A DNA stretch of 64,000 nt, taken from the NCBI GenBank assembly GCA_003216535.1, contig QCIS01000008.1, positions 1 through 64,000 of the forward strand, read 5' to 3'. This document shows, piece by piece, positions 29,439 through 40,388 of the stretch. The DNA is from Prochlorococcus sp. AG-402-N08 (GTDB lineage: Bacteria; Cyanobacteriota; Cyanobacteriia; PCC-6307; Cyanobiaceae). The notes beneath the pieces are model-generated. The model saw nothing but the letters and a program-made list of their open reading frames with translations, was not told where the DNA came from and searched no databases. Made by a program: the position numbers and the translations under genes. Positions within the stretch are counted from its first letter, which is position 1; each line of letters begins with the position of its first letter.

Positions 29439-31202
29439 TTAGTCCTCACAATTAACATATCCAACCATTTGAGCATTACTTTTACCAGGAGGGACCATTG
29501 GATAACAATTTTCACCTCTTCTGACAAGGATATTAATCAGGGCAGGGCCGTCATGATCAAGAGCATTTTTTAATTCATTCTGTAATTGTTCTCTATCAGA
29601 AATTAAGTATCCTTTAACTCCAAAAGACTCAGCAAGTTTTACAAAATCAGGTTCACCACAACTCATGTCAGATGAGGAATACCTTTCATCGTAGAAACTT
29701 TCCTGCCATTGTCTTACCATCCCTTGCCAGCGATTATTAATTATGATCAATTTCACTTTTAAACCATATTGAGATAAAGTTCCTAATTCTTGAATATTCA
29801 TTAAGACACTTGCATCTCCTGCAATACAAATAACATCTGAATTAGGCAAGGCTACTTTCACTCCAATTGCAGCTGGTAATCCAAAACCCATAGTTCCTAG
29901 GCCTGCGCTACTAATCCATTTTCTTGGAGAATTCCTAAGATATTGAGCAGCCCACATCTGATGTTGTCCTACATCTGTAGTTACATATGCTTCAGGCGAA
30001 AGTTCCCGTACTTTTAAAATAACTTCCTGAGGATAAATTTCTCCTTCTTTAGGTGGGTCATATAAAGGATGTTTATTTTTCCAAAAATCAATTTTTTCTA
30101 ACCAGTTCTTCGTCTGACAAGTAAATTTGTTACCTAAAAATTGTTCATTAATTTTGAGAACAGCTTTTGAAACATCAGAAACAATTGCAACATCTACATT
30201 TCTATTTTTATTAACTTCTGCTGGGTCAATGTCTATATGAATTACCTTTGCATTAGGCGCAAAAGTATCTAATTTTCCCGTCACCCTATCATCAAATCTA
30301 GCTCCAATAGCAATTAAAAGATCACATTCTGTAACTGCAAAGTTTGCGTAAGCAGTTCCGTGCATTCCTAACATCCCAACTGATAAATTGTCTTTTTCAT
30401 CAAAAGCACCTTTCCCCATTAAGGTTGTAGTCACGGGTATTTGATAATTCTTTGCCAAAGTTCTTATCTCATCATGAGCCCCTGAAGATATTGCCCCACC
30501 TCCTACGTATAGAAGAGGTCTTTCAGAATCTTCTATTAATTTAATTGCTTTATTTATATCGCCATCATTAATATCACCATTCCTCTTAAATCCTTTAGGA
30601 ATGATCTCACCAGGCAAAACTCTTTGGTAATTAAAGAACTCTTGACCTACATCTTTAGGTATATCAATTAAAACAGGGCCAGGTCTTCCAGAAGAGGCTA
30701 TAAAAAAAGCTTCAGAAACTACTTTCGCGATATCTGAAGGATCTCTTATTACCCATGAATGCTTTACTATTGGAAGAGTTATACCAAAAATATCAGTTTC
30801 TTGAAAAGCATCTGTACCTATAGCAGGTCTTGGGACTTGACCTGTAACTACAACTAGGGGGACTGAATCCATTTGAGCAGTTGCAATTCCAGTTACCAAA
30901 TTTGTTGCACCTGGACCTGAGGTCCCAAAACATACTCCTACTTCACCAGTAGATCTTGCATATCCATCAGCCGCATGTGAACCACCTTGTTCATGTCTTA
31001 CCATAAAGTGCTTTAACCAGCCATCTTGTTCTGCTTTATGAACAGAGTCATATATTGGAAGTATGGCTCCTCCAGGATATCCAAATATAACTTTTACCCC
31101 ATGAATTTTTAAAGAATCCATTAGTGCATCTGCACCAGTTATCCAAACTGGATTATCATTTTTTGAACTACCCTTTGAAAAGGATCTCGATGTAAGAGTC
31201 AC
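29439..31202 (-). CDS. ilvB: Acetolactate synthase large subunit
   Basis: Thiamine-diphosphate enzyme for the first common step of valine, leucine and isoleucine synthesis. 587 residues: the catalytic Glu in [15 protein letters not shown] (near 68-82), FAD-binding middle domain (RFDDRVTG near 303), and the thiamine-binding motif [29 protein letters not shown] with GDA and NN ends (near 464-492). The small subunit gene is not in the window. It stands alone with about 135 bases to hemH upstream, both on the minus strand. Confidence 0.96.
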   Translation of the reverse strand: MTLTSRSFSKGSSKNDNPVWITGADALMDSLKIHGVKVIFGYPGGAILPIYDSVHKAEQDGWLKHFMVRHEQGGSHAADGYARSTGEVGVCFGTSGPGATNLVTGIATAQMDSVPLVVVTGQVPRPAIGTDAFQETDIFGITLPIVKHSWVIRDPSDIAKVVSEAFFIASSGRPGPVLIDIPKDVGQEFFNYQRVLPGEIIPKGFKRNGDINDGDINKAIKLIEDSERPLLYVGGGAISSGAHDEIRTLAKNYQIPVTTTLMGKGAFDEKDNLSVGMLGMHGTAYANFAVTECDLLIAIGARFDDRVTGKLDTFAPNAKVIHIDIDPAEVNKNRNVDVAIVSDVSKAVLKINEQFLGNKFTCQTKNWLEKIDFWKNKHPLYDPPKEGEIYPQEVILKVRELSPEAYVTTDVGQHQMWAAQYLRNSPRKWISSAGLGTMGFGLPAAIGVKVALPNSDVICIAGDASVLMNIQELGTLSQYGLKVKLIIINNRWQGMVRQWQESFYDERYSSSDMSCGEPDFVKLAESFGVKGYLISDREQLQNELKNALDHDGPALINILVRRGENCYPMVPPGKSNAQMVGYVNCED

Positions 31203-31337
31203 TCAAGAAATTCAATATTTAATATAAATATTAAACTTAATTAAATATTTTTGCCTCATTTATAAATGTAATGTCAGAAATATATTTAAAAAATCTTTCA
31301 ATAAATTTAAAATTTTCAAGTAAATATCAATTGTTAT

Positions 31338-32513
31338 TTATAAAATGCCCAGTTTATGTAAAGGTCCAGAGCCTGAAATAAGTTCAATAAAAAGCACAAG
31401 AAAAATAATCATAGCAACCCTTCCATTCCACACCTCTGAACTATTATTCCAACCCCATTGCCATTTTTCTTGAGGATAAAGTTTAACCTTTTCAGGCAAC
31501 TTTGAAGCCTGCTCTATATTAACTATAGGTCCTTCCAAACAAGAAATAACTAGATCACTAAGTCCTTCAATAAAAGTAGGATGAGTATTAAGAGCCTTAA
31601 CTCTCCGAAAGTTTTTAATACCAGCCTGTTCAGCAATTTCTTTATATTCAATATCAATTTCTTGCAATGTTTCGATATGCTCTCCAACGAAACTTATGGG
31701 AACAACAATCAGATCATTAACATTTGACCTTCCAAGATCAGTTAACACTTCTTCTGTATATGGCTTCAACCATTCAACAGGGCCAACCCTACTTTGATAA
31801 GAAAGTGTATAAGGGTTACTATGCCCTAAAGATTTTTCTAGCTCATTTATTATTAATAAAGAACAATCTTCAATTTGCTGTTTGTAAGGGTCTCCAGCTT
31901 CCTCTACGTAACTCTTAGGAACTCCATGAGCAGTAAAAAAGATATGAGCTTTTGAAGGTGATTCGCAAAGAAATATTTGTTCAGAAATTAATTCGACCAT
32001 TGACTTTAAATAACCTGATTGACTGAACCAACTCCTTACACATCTCATTGGAACCTTCTTAAATTCATCATCCGAATCTCGCAATTTTTTTAATTCCCTA
32101 AAGCTCGAACCACTAGTACTTATGGAAAAATGCGGATACAAAGGTATTACAACTACTTGATCTATACCATCTGCTTTCATATCGGCAATAGCTGATTCTG
32201 TAAAAGGATGCCAATATCTCATAGCGATATAGGTAGTAGCATTAAACCCCTTGTCCCTTAACCTAGATTGCAATTCTCTTGCTTGTTGTTCAGTTATCCT
32301 TCTGATAGGTGAACCTCCACCGATAGAAAGATAGGCCTGTTGTGAAGTAGTACTCCTAAGCGTACTAATTAACCAAGCTAGAGGCTTTTGAAAAACAGGA
32401 AAAGGGGTCCTGATTATTTCTGGATCAGAAAAAAGATTGTATAAGAATGGGCCTACATCAGTAATGCGTTCAGGCCCTCCTAAATTCATTAGTAAGACGC
32501 CTATTTTATCCAT
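31338..32513 (-). CDS. hemH: Ferrochelatase with C-terminal membrane/CAB extension
   Basis: Inserts iron into protoporphyrin IX to make haem. 391 residues; the core (about 1-320) has [22 protein letters not shown] at the start, FSAHG-type motif as [12 protein letters not shown], and [17 protein letters not shown] with the catalytic His and Glu. A C-terminal extension ends in a hydrophobic helix with [22 protein letters not shown], the chlorophyll-a/b-binding-like motif (ExxNGRxAM) typical of cyanobacterial and plastid enzymes. Confidence 0.97.
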   Translation of the reverse strand: MDKIGVLLMNLGGPERITDVGPFLYNLFSDPEIIRTPFPVFQKPLAWLISTLRSTTSQQAYLSIGGGSPIRRITEQQARELQSRLRDKGFNATTYIAMRYWHPFTESAIADMKADGIDQVVVIPLYPHFSISTSGSSFRELKKLRDSDDEFKKVPMRCVRSWFSQSGYLKSMVELISEQIFLCESPSKAHIFFTAHGVPKSYVEEAGDPYKQQIEDCSLLIINELEKSLGHSNPYTLSYQSRVGPVEWLKPYTEEVLTDLGRSNVNDLIVVPISFVGEHIETLQEIDIEYKEIAEQAGIKNFRRVKALNTHPTFIEGLSDLVISCLEGPIVNIEQASKLPEKVKLYPQEKWQWGWNNSSEVWNGRVAMIIFLVLFIELISGSGPLHKLGIL

Positions 32514-32578
32514 CTAAAATTTATGGAGATTGAAAATCAACATTTTAAACGTCATTATAAGGTCAATTATATAAGTAA

Positions 32579-33748
32579 ATGAACGTAATTCAGGAAATTA
32601 ATAATGCTAATGATAAATTTGCTACTCAAGGCAGCAAGCTTAAAATTGAGAAAAGAGGAGAGAAATTAAATATTCGTGGTTCACTACCCTCCAAAGAAGA
32701 CGAAAATAACTTTAAAATTCAAAGAATATCTCTTGGCTTAAAGGCTGATATTTCAGGATTAGAGGAGGCCAAAAAAAAATTACAATTAATCAATTTACAA
32801 TTGGAATTGAATCAATTTGATTGGATTAATTGGATAGGCAACCCTTATAAAAAGCAAATAAAAGATGGTTTTGAATTCCCAAATAGATTAAATCAATTTG
32901 AGGAATTTTTTTTTAAAGAAAACAAAAGTGATTTTCGAAGCAGCACTAGAAAAACTACTTGGAAGAGTTCTTACAAACCATATATGAAAAGAATCCTAAA
33001 TATTTACAATGATTATGAGAATGAAGCTTTAGAAAAAATATTTCAAAAAACACTTGAAAGTTACAAGGAAGGTAGCAGAAGTAGGAAACAATGCGCTACT
33101 TCTCTAAGTGTTTTGGCTAAGTTTTTGGGCATTAAGCTACCAGAAGATTGGAAATTAAATTCTAGAGGATATGGTCTGAACAAAGCAGGATACAGAGATC
33201 TCCCAACAGACGAGTTAATAGAGAAACTTTGGGCGACGATACCAAACAAATCTTGGAAATTAGTTTTTGGTTTGATGGCTACATATGGATTAAGGAATCA
33301 TGAAGTATTTTTTTGTGATTTAAGTTCTCTAACTAATTTTGGAGACAAAATTATTAGAGTTTTACCTACGACTAAAACAGGGGAACATCAAGTTTGGCCG
33401 TTCCATCCTGAATGGGTAGAAAAGTTCGAATTATCAATACTTGGTGAGAATCCAGAACTACTGCCAAATATTAATAGAGACCTTAAAGTTACAACCTTAC
33501 AGAATATTGGGAAAAAAATTACAGATCAGTTTAAGCGTTACTCTTTACAAATAAAACCTTATGATCTAAGGCATGCATGGGCAGTAAGAACAATTTTTTA
33601 TGATTTACCTGACACTGTGGCTGCCAGAATGATGGGCCATTCGGTTAGTTTACATACTCAAACTTATCACCACTGGATTACTAAAAGAGATCAACAACAG
33701 GCAGTAAATAATGCACTTTTAAAATTTAAAAGAGCTAAAAATATTTAA
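32579..33748 (+). CDS. Tyrosine recombinase/integrase-family protein
   Basis: 389-residue protein with a tyrosine recombinase catalytic domain in its C-terminal half. Active-site residues seen are Arg239 (TYGLRNHE), Lys266 (TKTGEH), Arg331 (YDLRHAW), His354 (MMGHS) and the nucleophile Tyr363 (TYHHW). The box II His is Tyr328, so HxxR reads YxxR. The N-terminal half is a likely SAM-like DNA-binding region. There is no tRNA, att site or phage gene nearby and codon use looks native, so it resembles a resident core gene rather than a mobile element. Confidence 0.85.
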   Translation: MNVIQEINNANDKFATQGSKLKIEKRGEKLNIRGSLPSKEDENNFKIQRISLGLKADISGLEEAKKKLQLINLQLELNQFDWINWIGNPYKKQIKDGFEFPNRLNQFEEFFFKENKSDFRSSTRKTTWKSSYKPYMKRILNIYNDYENEALEKIFQKTLESYKEGSRSRKQCATSLSVLAKFLGIKLPEDWKLNSRGYGLNKAGYRDLPTDELIEKLWATIPNKSWKLVFGLMATYGLRNHEVFFCDLSSLTNFGDKIIRVLPTTKTGEHQVWPFHPEWVEKFELSILGENPELLPNINRDLKVTTLQNIGKKITDQFKRYSLQIKPYDLRHAWAVRTIFYDLPDTVAARMMGHSVSLHTQTYHHWITKRDQQQAVNNALLKFKRAKNI

Positions 33749-33782
33749 AGATTTATAATCATTAAATAAAAATTTGGGTCAT

Positions 33783-34475
33783 ATGCAAGAAAAACCTTCA
33801 TCTTCAGAGAAAATATTTAACCTCGATAATCAAGCAAATAAACTTGGAATGGGAGGTAAATTATCACCGGACAGCGATGAGAGCGCATATAAGAAAAGAA
33901 TGCAGCAAAGAAAAGATATTCAAGCCGAAAGACTACAAATTAGAAAAACAAAAAAAGGATTATTGATTGTTTTTACAGGGAATGGCAAGGGTAAGACAAC
34001 TGCATCTTTAGGTATGGCTTTAAGGACAATAGGGCATGGCTATAAAGTAGCAATTATTCAATTTATTAAAGGAGGCTGGACCACTGGAGAAGAAAAAGCA
34101 CTTAAAAATTTGTCTTCAAAAATATCTTGGCATTCATTAGGAGAGGGATTCACTTGGGAAACACAAGACAGAATAAGAGATGAACAATTAGTTCAAGATG
34201 CATGGCAACTAGCCAAAAAATACATTCATAACGAATCTTATAAACTTATCATTCTTGATGAAATTAATATTGCTACAAAACTTGGTTATCTTGCACCCGA
34301 AGAAATAATCACTTTTTTAAAAAGCATTAATGAAAGAAAAAATCATATTGTTTTAACTGGAAGAGGAGCATCTGATTCAATTATCAATTACGCTGATCTA
34401 GTTACAGAAATGAAACTAATAAGACATCCATTTAAAGAACAAGGAATAAAAGCACAAAAGTGTGTTGAATTTTAA
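33783..34475 (+). CDS. cobO: Cob(I)alamin adenosyltransferase
   Basis: Adds the adenosyl group to cobalamin (also btuR); Prochlorococcus makes pseudocobalamin. 230 residues from the ATG at 33783 (a TTG three codons upstream is possible). The P-loop reads FTGNGKGKTTASLGMALRTI and the later LIILDEINIATKLGYL holds the Walker B Asp-Glu. The N-terminal tail of about 55 residues is charged. It lies 34 bases after the recombinase on the same strand. Confidence 0.94.
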   Translation: MQEKPSSSEKIFNLDNQANKLGMGGKLSPDSDESAYKKRMQQRKDIQAERLQIRKTKKGLLIVFTGNGKGKTTASLGMALRTIGHGYKVAIIQFIKGGWTTGEEKALKNLSSKISWHSLGEGFTWETQDRIRDEQLVQDAWQLAKKYIHNESYKLIILDEINIATKLGYLAPEEIITFLKSINERKNHIVLTGRGASDSIINYADLVTEMKLIRHPFKEQGIKAQKCVEF

Positions 34476-34601
34476 TTTAAGCAAATTAATATTTAAATTT
34501 TCTTTAGGCAGGTTAGAAATGTTTAAAGACGCAAGCAATATTTGAACAAAAAAAAAAATTGGTGCATTTACTTGCTAAGGTCTTAAAAGTACAATTATTG
34601 A

Positions 34602-35306
34602 ATGACTTACAAAAGAGTTCTCTTAAAACTTAGTGGTGAAGCACTAATGGGTGAAAAACCTTATGGTATTGATCCTGCTATAGTTCAGTCAATTGCAGAG
34701 GATGTCTCAAAAGTAGTCGAAAAAAATGTACAACTTGCAATAGTTGTTGGGGGTGGGAATATTTTTAGGGGGCTGAAAGGGTCTGCAGATGGCATGGATA
34801 GAGCGACCGCTGATTATGTTGGGATGCTCGCAACAGTAATGAATGCTATTTCACTTCAAGATGGTTTAGAAAGAGTAGGAGTTGCAACCAGAGTTCAAAC
34901 TGCGATAGAAATGCAGGAAATTGCAGAACCCTATATCAGAAGAAGAGCTATGAGACACCTTGAAAAAGGTAGAGTTGTAGTCTTCGGAGGTGGATGCGGA
35001 AATCCATTTTTCACAACTGACACCACAGCGGCTCTGAGGGCAGCGGAGATAAATGCTGAAGTTGTTATGAAGGCTACCAAAGTTGATGGAGTATATAATT
35101 GTGATCCTAATAAATTTAAAGATGCAAAAAAATATTCCACTCTTAGTTATCAACAAGTTCTTAGTGATGAAATCGCAGTAATGGATAGTACTGCAATTGC
35201 ACTATGCAAAGATAACAATATCCCTATTATGGTATTTGATATATTCAAAAAAGGGAACATCTCCAAAGCTGTTGCTGGGGATCCTATAGGTTCATTAATT
35301 AGTTAA
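34602..35306 (+). CDS. pyrH: UMP kinase
   Basis: Phosphorylates UMP to UDP for pyrimidine nucleotides. 234 residues with [19 protein letters not shown] at the start, [10 protein letters not shown] near 48-57, and [19 protein letters not shown] with [15 protein letters not shown] further on, all classic for bacterial UMP kinase of the amino-acid-kinase fold. It is followed by frr 21 bases later, the usual pyrH-frr pair. Confidence 0.97.
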   Translation: MTYKRVLLKLSGEALMGEKPYGIDPAIVQSIAEDVSKVVEKNVQLAIVVGGGNIFRGLKGSADGMDRATADYVGMLATVMNAISLQDGLERVGVATRVQTAIEMQEIAEPYIRRRAMRHLEKGRVVVFGGGCGNPFFTTDTTAALRAAEINAEVVMKATKVDGVYNCDPNKFKDAKKYSTLSYQQVLSDEIAVMDSTAIALCKDNNIPIMVFDIFKKGNISKAVAGDPIGSLIS

Positions 35307-35327
35307 AGCTTATTTAAATTTTTTATT

Positions 35328-35876
35328 ATGAAAGAACAAGAAATTCAAGAAAATATGAATAAAAGTATTGAAGCCACACAAAGAAACTTTAATACGATTA
35401 GGACAGGCAGAGCTAATGCTTCATTACTAGACAGAGTAAATGTTGAGTATTATGGAGCAGAAACACCAATTAAATCACTTGCCACAATAAGCACCGTTGA
35501 TTCACAAACAATTTCAATACAACCGTTTGATATTTCATGTTTACAAGCGATAGAGAAATCTATTTCTATGAGTGATTTAGGTATTACTCCAAATAATGAT
35601 GGCAAAGTAATAAGAATAAATGTTCCTCCTTTAACAGAAGAAAGAAGAAAAGAATTTTGTAAATTAGCCTCTAAATATGCAGAGGAAGGAAAAGTAGCTT
35701 TGAGAAATATTAGAAGAGATGCTGTTGATAAAGAAAAAAAAGGCGAAAAAGATGGTGTTATTTCTATTGACGAATCGAGAGATAATCAATCTGAAATTCA
35801 GAAAATTACCGATAAATATATTGCTTTAATAGAAACTAAATTATCTGAAAAAGAGAAGGAAATTCTAAAAGTTTGA
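35328..35876 (+). CDS. frr: Ribosome recycling factor
   Basis: Splits post-termination ribosomes together with EF-G. 182 residues; the family pattern [33 protein letters not shown] is near 22-54 and [33 protein letters not shown] near 102-134. It overlaps the following flavoprotein gene by 4 bases (TTGA) and follows pyrH. Confidence 0.97.
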   Translation: MKEQEIQENMNKSIEATQRNFNTIRTGRANASLLDRVNVEYYGAETPIKSLATISTVDSQTISIQPFDISCLQAIEKSISMSDLGITPNNDGKVIRINVPPLTEERRKEFCKLASKYAEEGKVALRNIRRDAVDKEKKGEKDGVISIDESRDNQSEIQKITDKYIALIETKLSEKEKEILKV

Positions 35877-37006
35877 TAGGATTTGACGTTGTAATAATTG
35901 GTGGAGGTCTATCAGGATCTTCCACCGCTCTTAACCTTTCAAAGAAAGGATATTCTGTTTTAATTATTGAAAAGGAAAAATTCCACGATTACAAACCATG
36001 TGCAGGTGGGATGGCATCTTCAATGCAAAGATTTATTCCTTTAGATATAGAAGATTCCATAGAATCAAAAATTAAGAATGTTGAATTCAGATGGAAGGCT
36101 GCAGATAATGTGACTGCAGATCTGACTGGTGAATCCCCATTTTGGATAATCAAAAGAGAGAAACTTGATCAATTATTACTTGATGAGTCCTTGAGCAATG
36201 GAGTTCAGATTATGAGACCATTATTGATAGAAAAAATCATAAAAAAAAATGGTAAATGGGAAATTACATGTAATAACAAAATAAAATATACATCAGAATT
36301 TCTTGTCATTGCAGATGGGTCCCAATCCAAATGGGCAGGATATTTCAATTTAGGACCAAGAAAACCGAAGTTTGCGAACACAATCTCATTAAGATTGAAA
36401 GGGTTAGGTGATTTAACGAGAGATTCAGTTAGATTTGAGTTTGGATTTATAAAATATGGGTTTGCATGGGCATTTCCCTTAAGAGAGAGCTTAAATATTG
36501 GTATAGGTACTTTTATAAATAATGGTCTCTTAGAAAATCAGGCTATAAATAAACAAGTTATAAGAAGCTTCGGTTTTGATGATTTTCCTCATAAAACAAT
36601 TTCTAAGAAACTGAGAATATGGAATGGCTTCCACTCAATTAATGGTGACAAAGTTTTAGCGGTTGGAGATGCAGCATCTCTATGTGATCCATTTTTAGCT
36701 GAAGGGATTAGGCCATCCTTAATTAGCAGTTTTTATGCTACGGAATATATAGATCAGTGCCTATCAGGAAAAGTAGATGATTTAAATCTTTATACGAAAA
36801 AAATAAACAACATTTGGGGGAAATCAATGGCTTGGGGTAGGAGAATAGCTCAGGTATTTTATAGATTTCCCAGAACTGGATACCAATTAGGTGTCAAAAG
36901 AAAAACAGCACCTAAACGTATCGCTCAAATATTATCAGGAGAAATGAGTTATGAAGATATTGCAAAAAGAGTTATCAGAAGACTTTTAACAAAAAGTGAA
37001 CCTTAA
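35873..37006 (+). CDS. FAD-dependent oxidoreductase, geranylgeranyl-reductase-like
   Basis: 377-residue flavoprotein. The dinucleotide motif [19 protein letters not shown] is at the N-terminus, then CAGGMA, and the second FAD motif [17 protein letters not shown] near 265-281. It belongs to the geranylgeranyl reductase/halogenase-like group but is shorter than ChlP, so the substrate is uncertain; an isoprenoid or quinone is possible. The start is TTG, overlapping the frr stop, which suggests translational coupling. Confidence 0.82.
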   Translation: MIGFDVVIIGGGLSGSSTALNLSKKGYSVLIIEKEKFHDYKPCAGGMASSMQRFIPLDIEDSIESKIKNVEFRWKAADNVTADLTGESPFWIIKREKLDQLLLDESLSNGVQIMRPLLIEKIIKKNGKWEITCNNKIKYTSEFLVIADGSQSKWAGYFNLGPRKPKFANTISLRLKGLGDLTRDSVRFEFGFIKYGFAWAFPLRESLNIGIGTFINNGLLENQAINKQVIRSFGFDDFPHKTISKKLRIWNGFHSINGDKVLAVGDAASLCDPFLAEGIRPSLISSFYATEYIDQCLSGKVDDLNLYTKKINNIWGKSMAWGRRIAQVFYRFPRTGYQLGVKRKTAPKRIAQILSGEMSYEDIAKRVIRRLLTKSEP

Positions 37007-37030
37007 TTATTTTTCAATTCAAACTAAAAT

Positions 37031-38032
37031 TTAGTTAGCAGAAATTAATTTATGATTTTTAATTTCTGAATATCTTTTAAGTAGCAGCTTTTCCAATTCT
37101 TCTATAGCCTTACTGAATCCAGTGATACCTTCACTAAGCTTCTCGCTCGCCATTTGATCTTCTAACATACTTAATCTGAAATCTTTTTCTTCAAATTCGT
37201 AGTCAATAGAATTATTTATTTGTGTACTTACATCTAATTTTCTAATTAACTCTCCTTTTTCTTTTTTTAGTTCATCAAGAAATTTTGGTGCGATTGTTAA
37301 AAGATCACAACCAGCTAATTCTTTTATTTCATCAAGATTCCTAAAACTAGCTCCCATTACTTCTGTCTTGAATCCTTTTTCTTTAAAGTACTTGTAAATT
37401 TGTGTAACTGAAATGACACCAGGGTCTTCAGCGCCAACAAAACTAGTTTTACCGGTTTTTGCTTTATGCCAATCCAATATACGGCCAACGAAAGGAGAAA
37501 TTAGAGTTATCTTTGCATTAGCACAAGTTACCGCTTGGCAGAAGTTAAAAAGTAAAGTTAAGTTGCACTTTATACCCTCTCTTTCCAAAATTTCAGCTGC
37601 CTTAATTCCCTCCCAAGTTGAGGCAATCTTAATCAAAATTCTTTCCTTTTTAATTCCAAAATTTTTGTAAATATTGATCAATTTTCTCGCTTTTTCTACC
37701 GTAGCTTCGGTGTCAAAACTAAGTCTTGCATCAACTTCTGTAGATACGCGCCCTGAAATAATGTTCAATATTTCTTTTCCAAAAAATACTGAAACTTGAT
37801 CAACAGTTTCTTTAATTAATTCAATTTCAGAGAATCCTTGAGGCAAGGCATTTTCTGAACTTTCTAAAGCTTTATCAATTAGTTTCACATAATCAGGATT
37901 CTTAGCAGCAGCAAGTATTAGCGATGGATTGGTGGTGGCGTCCCTTGGTTGAAATTTTTTTATCGAATCTAAATCTCCAGTATCAGCAACAACAACGGTC
38001 ATTGAGGACAATTGTTCTAAAATTGATTTCAT
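37031..38032 (-). CDS. tal: Transaldolase
   Basis: Transfers a dihydroxyacetone unit between sugar phosphates in the oxidative pentose phosphate pathway, important for reductant supply at night. 333 residues with [21 protein letters not shown] near 17-37, the Schiff-base Lys in [17 protein letters not shown] (near 130-146) and [13 protein letters not shown]. This is the TalB-like class that cyanophages also carry, but the gene here lies among host genes. Confidence 0.96.
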   Translation of the reverse strand: MKSILEQLSSMTVVVADTGDLDSIKKFQPRDATTNPSLILAAAKNPDYVKLIDKALESSENALPQGFSEIELIKETVDQVSVFFGKEILNIISGRVSTEVDARLSFDTEATVEKARKLINIYKNFGIKKERILIKIASTWEGIKAAEILEREGIKCNLTLLFNFCQAVTCANAKITLISPFVGRILDWHKAKTGKTSFVGAEDPGVISVTQIYKYFKEKGFKTEVMGASFRNLDEIKELAGCDLLTIAPKFLDELKKEKGELIRKLDVSTQINNSIDYEFEEKDFRLSMLEDQMASEKLSEGITGFSKAIEELEKLLLKRYSEIKNHKLISAN

Positions 38033-38124
38033 GTCTAGATAATCATATATATATATACAAACTAGCTTTTATTCCTAATGAAATCATCAGATAGTGAACT
38101 AAATATTTATAAAACTGGAAAATT

Positions 38125-39879
38125 TTAGGGTTTTTTAACAATTATTCCGTCATCTTTAATCTTAGGAGGTATTTTTTCAATTACTATCAAACTCTCGATA
38201 ATTTCTTTCGCAACTGGTACTGCAACAGTTGAACCATACGCATATGATTTAGATGGCTCATCAACGACTACAAGGACAGCATATTTCGGATCATTAACTG
38301 GTAAAGTCGCGACAAAACTACAAATTTTTTTGCTTGTATACGAGCCATTTAAGGCTTTTTGGGAAGTTCCCGTTTTCCCAGCTATCCTATAACCCTCAAT
38401 TTTTACTCCAGATCCACTACCTTTATCAACTACGCTTTCCATCCATTCAAGAACAGTTTTAGAAACCTCATATGAAAAAAATTGTTTTTTAGGATTCTTA
38501 TTAAATTTTTCTTTGAAAGTTGAGGTTACATGAGGAGTCACTTCAAAACCCCCATTTGCTAGAGCCGCATGAAGTTGAACCAATTTAAGTGGCGAAATTG
38601 AGAAACCTTTACCAAAAGAAGTTACGGCAGGCTCAATTGATTGATTTACAAATAAATCTTTTCTTTTTAGTTGGCCAGCAGTTGATTCAAATAAGTCAGT
38701 CTCTAAATTTTTATTTATACCTAAATTTTTTAACCAATCCCAATAAATTTTGGGGTCTAAATTTTGCATTATTTTTACCATCCCAACATTACTTGAAACC
38801 TGCAAAACTTTTGGATAATCAATGTATCCATTACCTTTTTTATCCCAATTAGAAATTGTCCATCCTCCAACATTAATTTCTCCAATATCTTCAACTACAC
38901 CATCTTTATGGATTACTTTTTCTTCTAAAGCTAAGGCAAGATTAATAGGTTTAAAAGTTGAACCAGGTTCAAATAAATCTTGAGAATACCATCCCCTAAA
39001 TAGTCCAGAATCATACTTCCAAAACTTATTTGGATTATAAGAAGGGACTGTAACTAATGATAGAATTCTTCCATTATTAACATCCATAACTATGGCAAAT
39101 CCCTTCTTTGCTTTCCATTTACTTACTTGCTTTGATAATGCATTGAATGACGCTTTCTGTAATTTTGAATCTATAGTTAGGCCTAAACTTTTGTAATCAG
39201 AAATAAAATCACCTGGGGCTGAATTATCCGGCAGAGGAGTTCCATCCCCGCCTCTTTTTATTAAATTACTTTTATTAAAAACTTTAATTTGATTATTTAA
39301 ATGAAGCTCTAAACCTGCTGAAGCGATATTCTCATCATTAACAAAACCGACAAGATTAGAATAAAGCTCCCCTTGTGGATAATATCTCTGCGAATATTTA
39401 AACAAATCAAGTCCGCTTATTTGAAGGTTCTTAATCTTTTTTGCCTTTTCTTCGGATATTTTATCCAAAAGCTTGATACCAATCATTTTATTATTAAATT
39501 TCCTGAAGAGTATTTCACCATTAATTCCCAAGATAGGTGACAATTTTTCTGTAACTTCTTCAATACTGCGAACTCTGTTAATTGAATCACCAGGAAAATT
39601 AAAATATTTTGGATGAGCCCATAATTTATAGAGGGGTTTATCGTAAGCAATTAGTCTATTATTTCTATCAACAATTGATCTCCTTTTTTTTAAGGAGTTA
39701 GTTTTAGAAGACTGGATTAATCTAGCTTTCCTTTGCAAATCAGAGGCGTTGAAGACTTGCAATTTAACTAACCTACTAAACAAACAAAATATTAATAGGC
39801 AGCTAAAAATATAGAGAAATTTAAATCTTCTTTGATTGAGGGGTATAAGACGAACAATTTTTTTGTATTTTTTCATCAA
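38125..39879 (-). CDS. ftsI: Penicillin-binding protein, septal transpeptidase (FtsI)
   Basis: Cross-links peptidoglycan at the division site. 584 residues: a short cytoplasmic basic tail, one membrane anchor near 20-36, a dimerisation domain, and the transpeptidase with the active-site Ser307-Thr-Phe-Lys310, Ser362-Ser-Asn364 and Lys502-Thr-Gly-Thr505. It overlaps by 4 bases the small upstream gene, which has the form of FtsL, its usual partner. Confidence 0.95.
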   Translation of the reverse strand: MMKKYKKIVRLIPLNQRRFKFLYIFSCLLIFCLFSRLVKLQVFNASDLQRKARLIQSSKTNSLKKRRSIVDRNNRLIAYDKPLYKLWAHPKYFNFPGDSINRVRSIEEVTEKLSPILGINGEILFRKFNNKMIGIKLLDKISEEKAKKIKNLQISGLDLFKYSQRYYPQGELYSNLVGFVNDENIASAGLELHLNNQIKVFNKSNLIKRGGDGTPLPDNSAPGDFISDYKSLGLTIDSKLQKASFNALSKQVSKWKAKKGFAIVMDVNNGRILSLVTVPSYNPNKFWKYDSGLFRGWYSQDLFEPGSTFKPINLALALEEKVIHKDGVVEDIGEINVGGWTISNWDKKGNGYIDYPKVLQVSSNVGMVKIMQNLDPKIYWDWLKNLGINKNLETDLFESTAGQLKRKDLFVNQSIEPAVTSFGKGFSISPLKLVQLHAALANGGFEVTPHVTSTFKEKFNKNPKKQFFSYEVSKTVLEWMESVVDKGSGSGVKIEGYRIAGKTGTSQKALNGSYTSKKICSFVATLPVNDPKYAVLVVVDEPSKSYAYGSTVAVPVAKEIIESLIVIEKIPPKIKDDGIIVKKP

Positions 39880-40304
39880 TATCCCCTTTGATATTTGCTA
39901 TCACTAAAACCTTCAATGAAACTACTTAAATTTTTCTTATATAAACTTTCTTTTTTTTCTATAAGTTTTTCTAAATAGATTAAATCTCCAGGTTTGGTTT
40001 TTCTATAAATATTGAGAGAATCAAGTTCACTAATATAAAATTCCTCAATTTTAGAAATATAATCAATGAGATTATTATTGATAGCTCTTGTTTTAGATAA
40101 GGTTTTATATGTATTTGACCATTTTCTTTGACTATTAAAAGATAAGAAAAATAAGGTGAAAATTAATACCAAAATTGAGATATTAATGGTGTCGAATATT
40201 TGATGTATTAATTTGATATTGAGTATGGATGTTTTTTGGGAATTTTTTTTACTTCCGTATGAAACTTTTTTTTTAAAATTAAGTTGATTCCCATAAGGTT
40301 TCAT
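39876..40304 (-). CDS. Single-span protein, candidate FtsL-like divisome component
   Basis: 142-residue protein with no family I recognise. Residues about 38-62 (a hydrophobic run containing ILVLIFTLFFLSF) form one membrane span after a basic cytoplasmic tail; the outer part (about 63-142) is polar and predicted helical, suited to a coiled coil. The gene ends overlapping the ftsI start by 4 bases. FtsL is a short single-span coiled-coil protein usually encoded just before ftsI and is poorly conserved, so this is a reasonable but unproven FtsL candidate. Confidence 0.7.
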   Translation of the reverse strand: MKPYGNQLNFKKKVSYGSKKNSQKTSILNIKLIHQIFDTINISILVLIFTLFFLSFNSQRKWSNTYKTLSKTRAINNNLIDYISKIEEFYISELDSLNIYRKTKPGDLIYLEKLIEKKESLYKKNLSSFIEGFSDSKYQRGY

Positions 40305-40388
40305 CTATGATTTATTTTTTAATGAAAGAAGTGTTATTAATTAAATAAACATCTATTTGTTTGATTCGCAAGTAAAAAATTAAATTCT

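Noticed and set aside
32579-33748. Genomic island or prophage at the tyrosine recombinase
   Set aside because: Neighbours are core genes (hemH, cobO, pyrH), there is no tRNA or att-like repeat, and base composition does not change.
38043-38057. Run of alternating A and T before the tal start
   Set aside because: A simple (AT)n tract in an AT-rich gap, with no sign of function.
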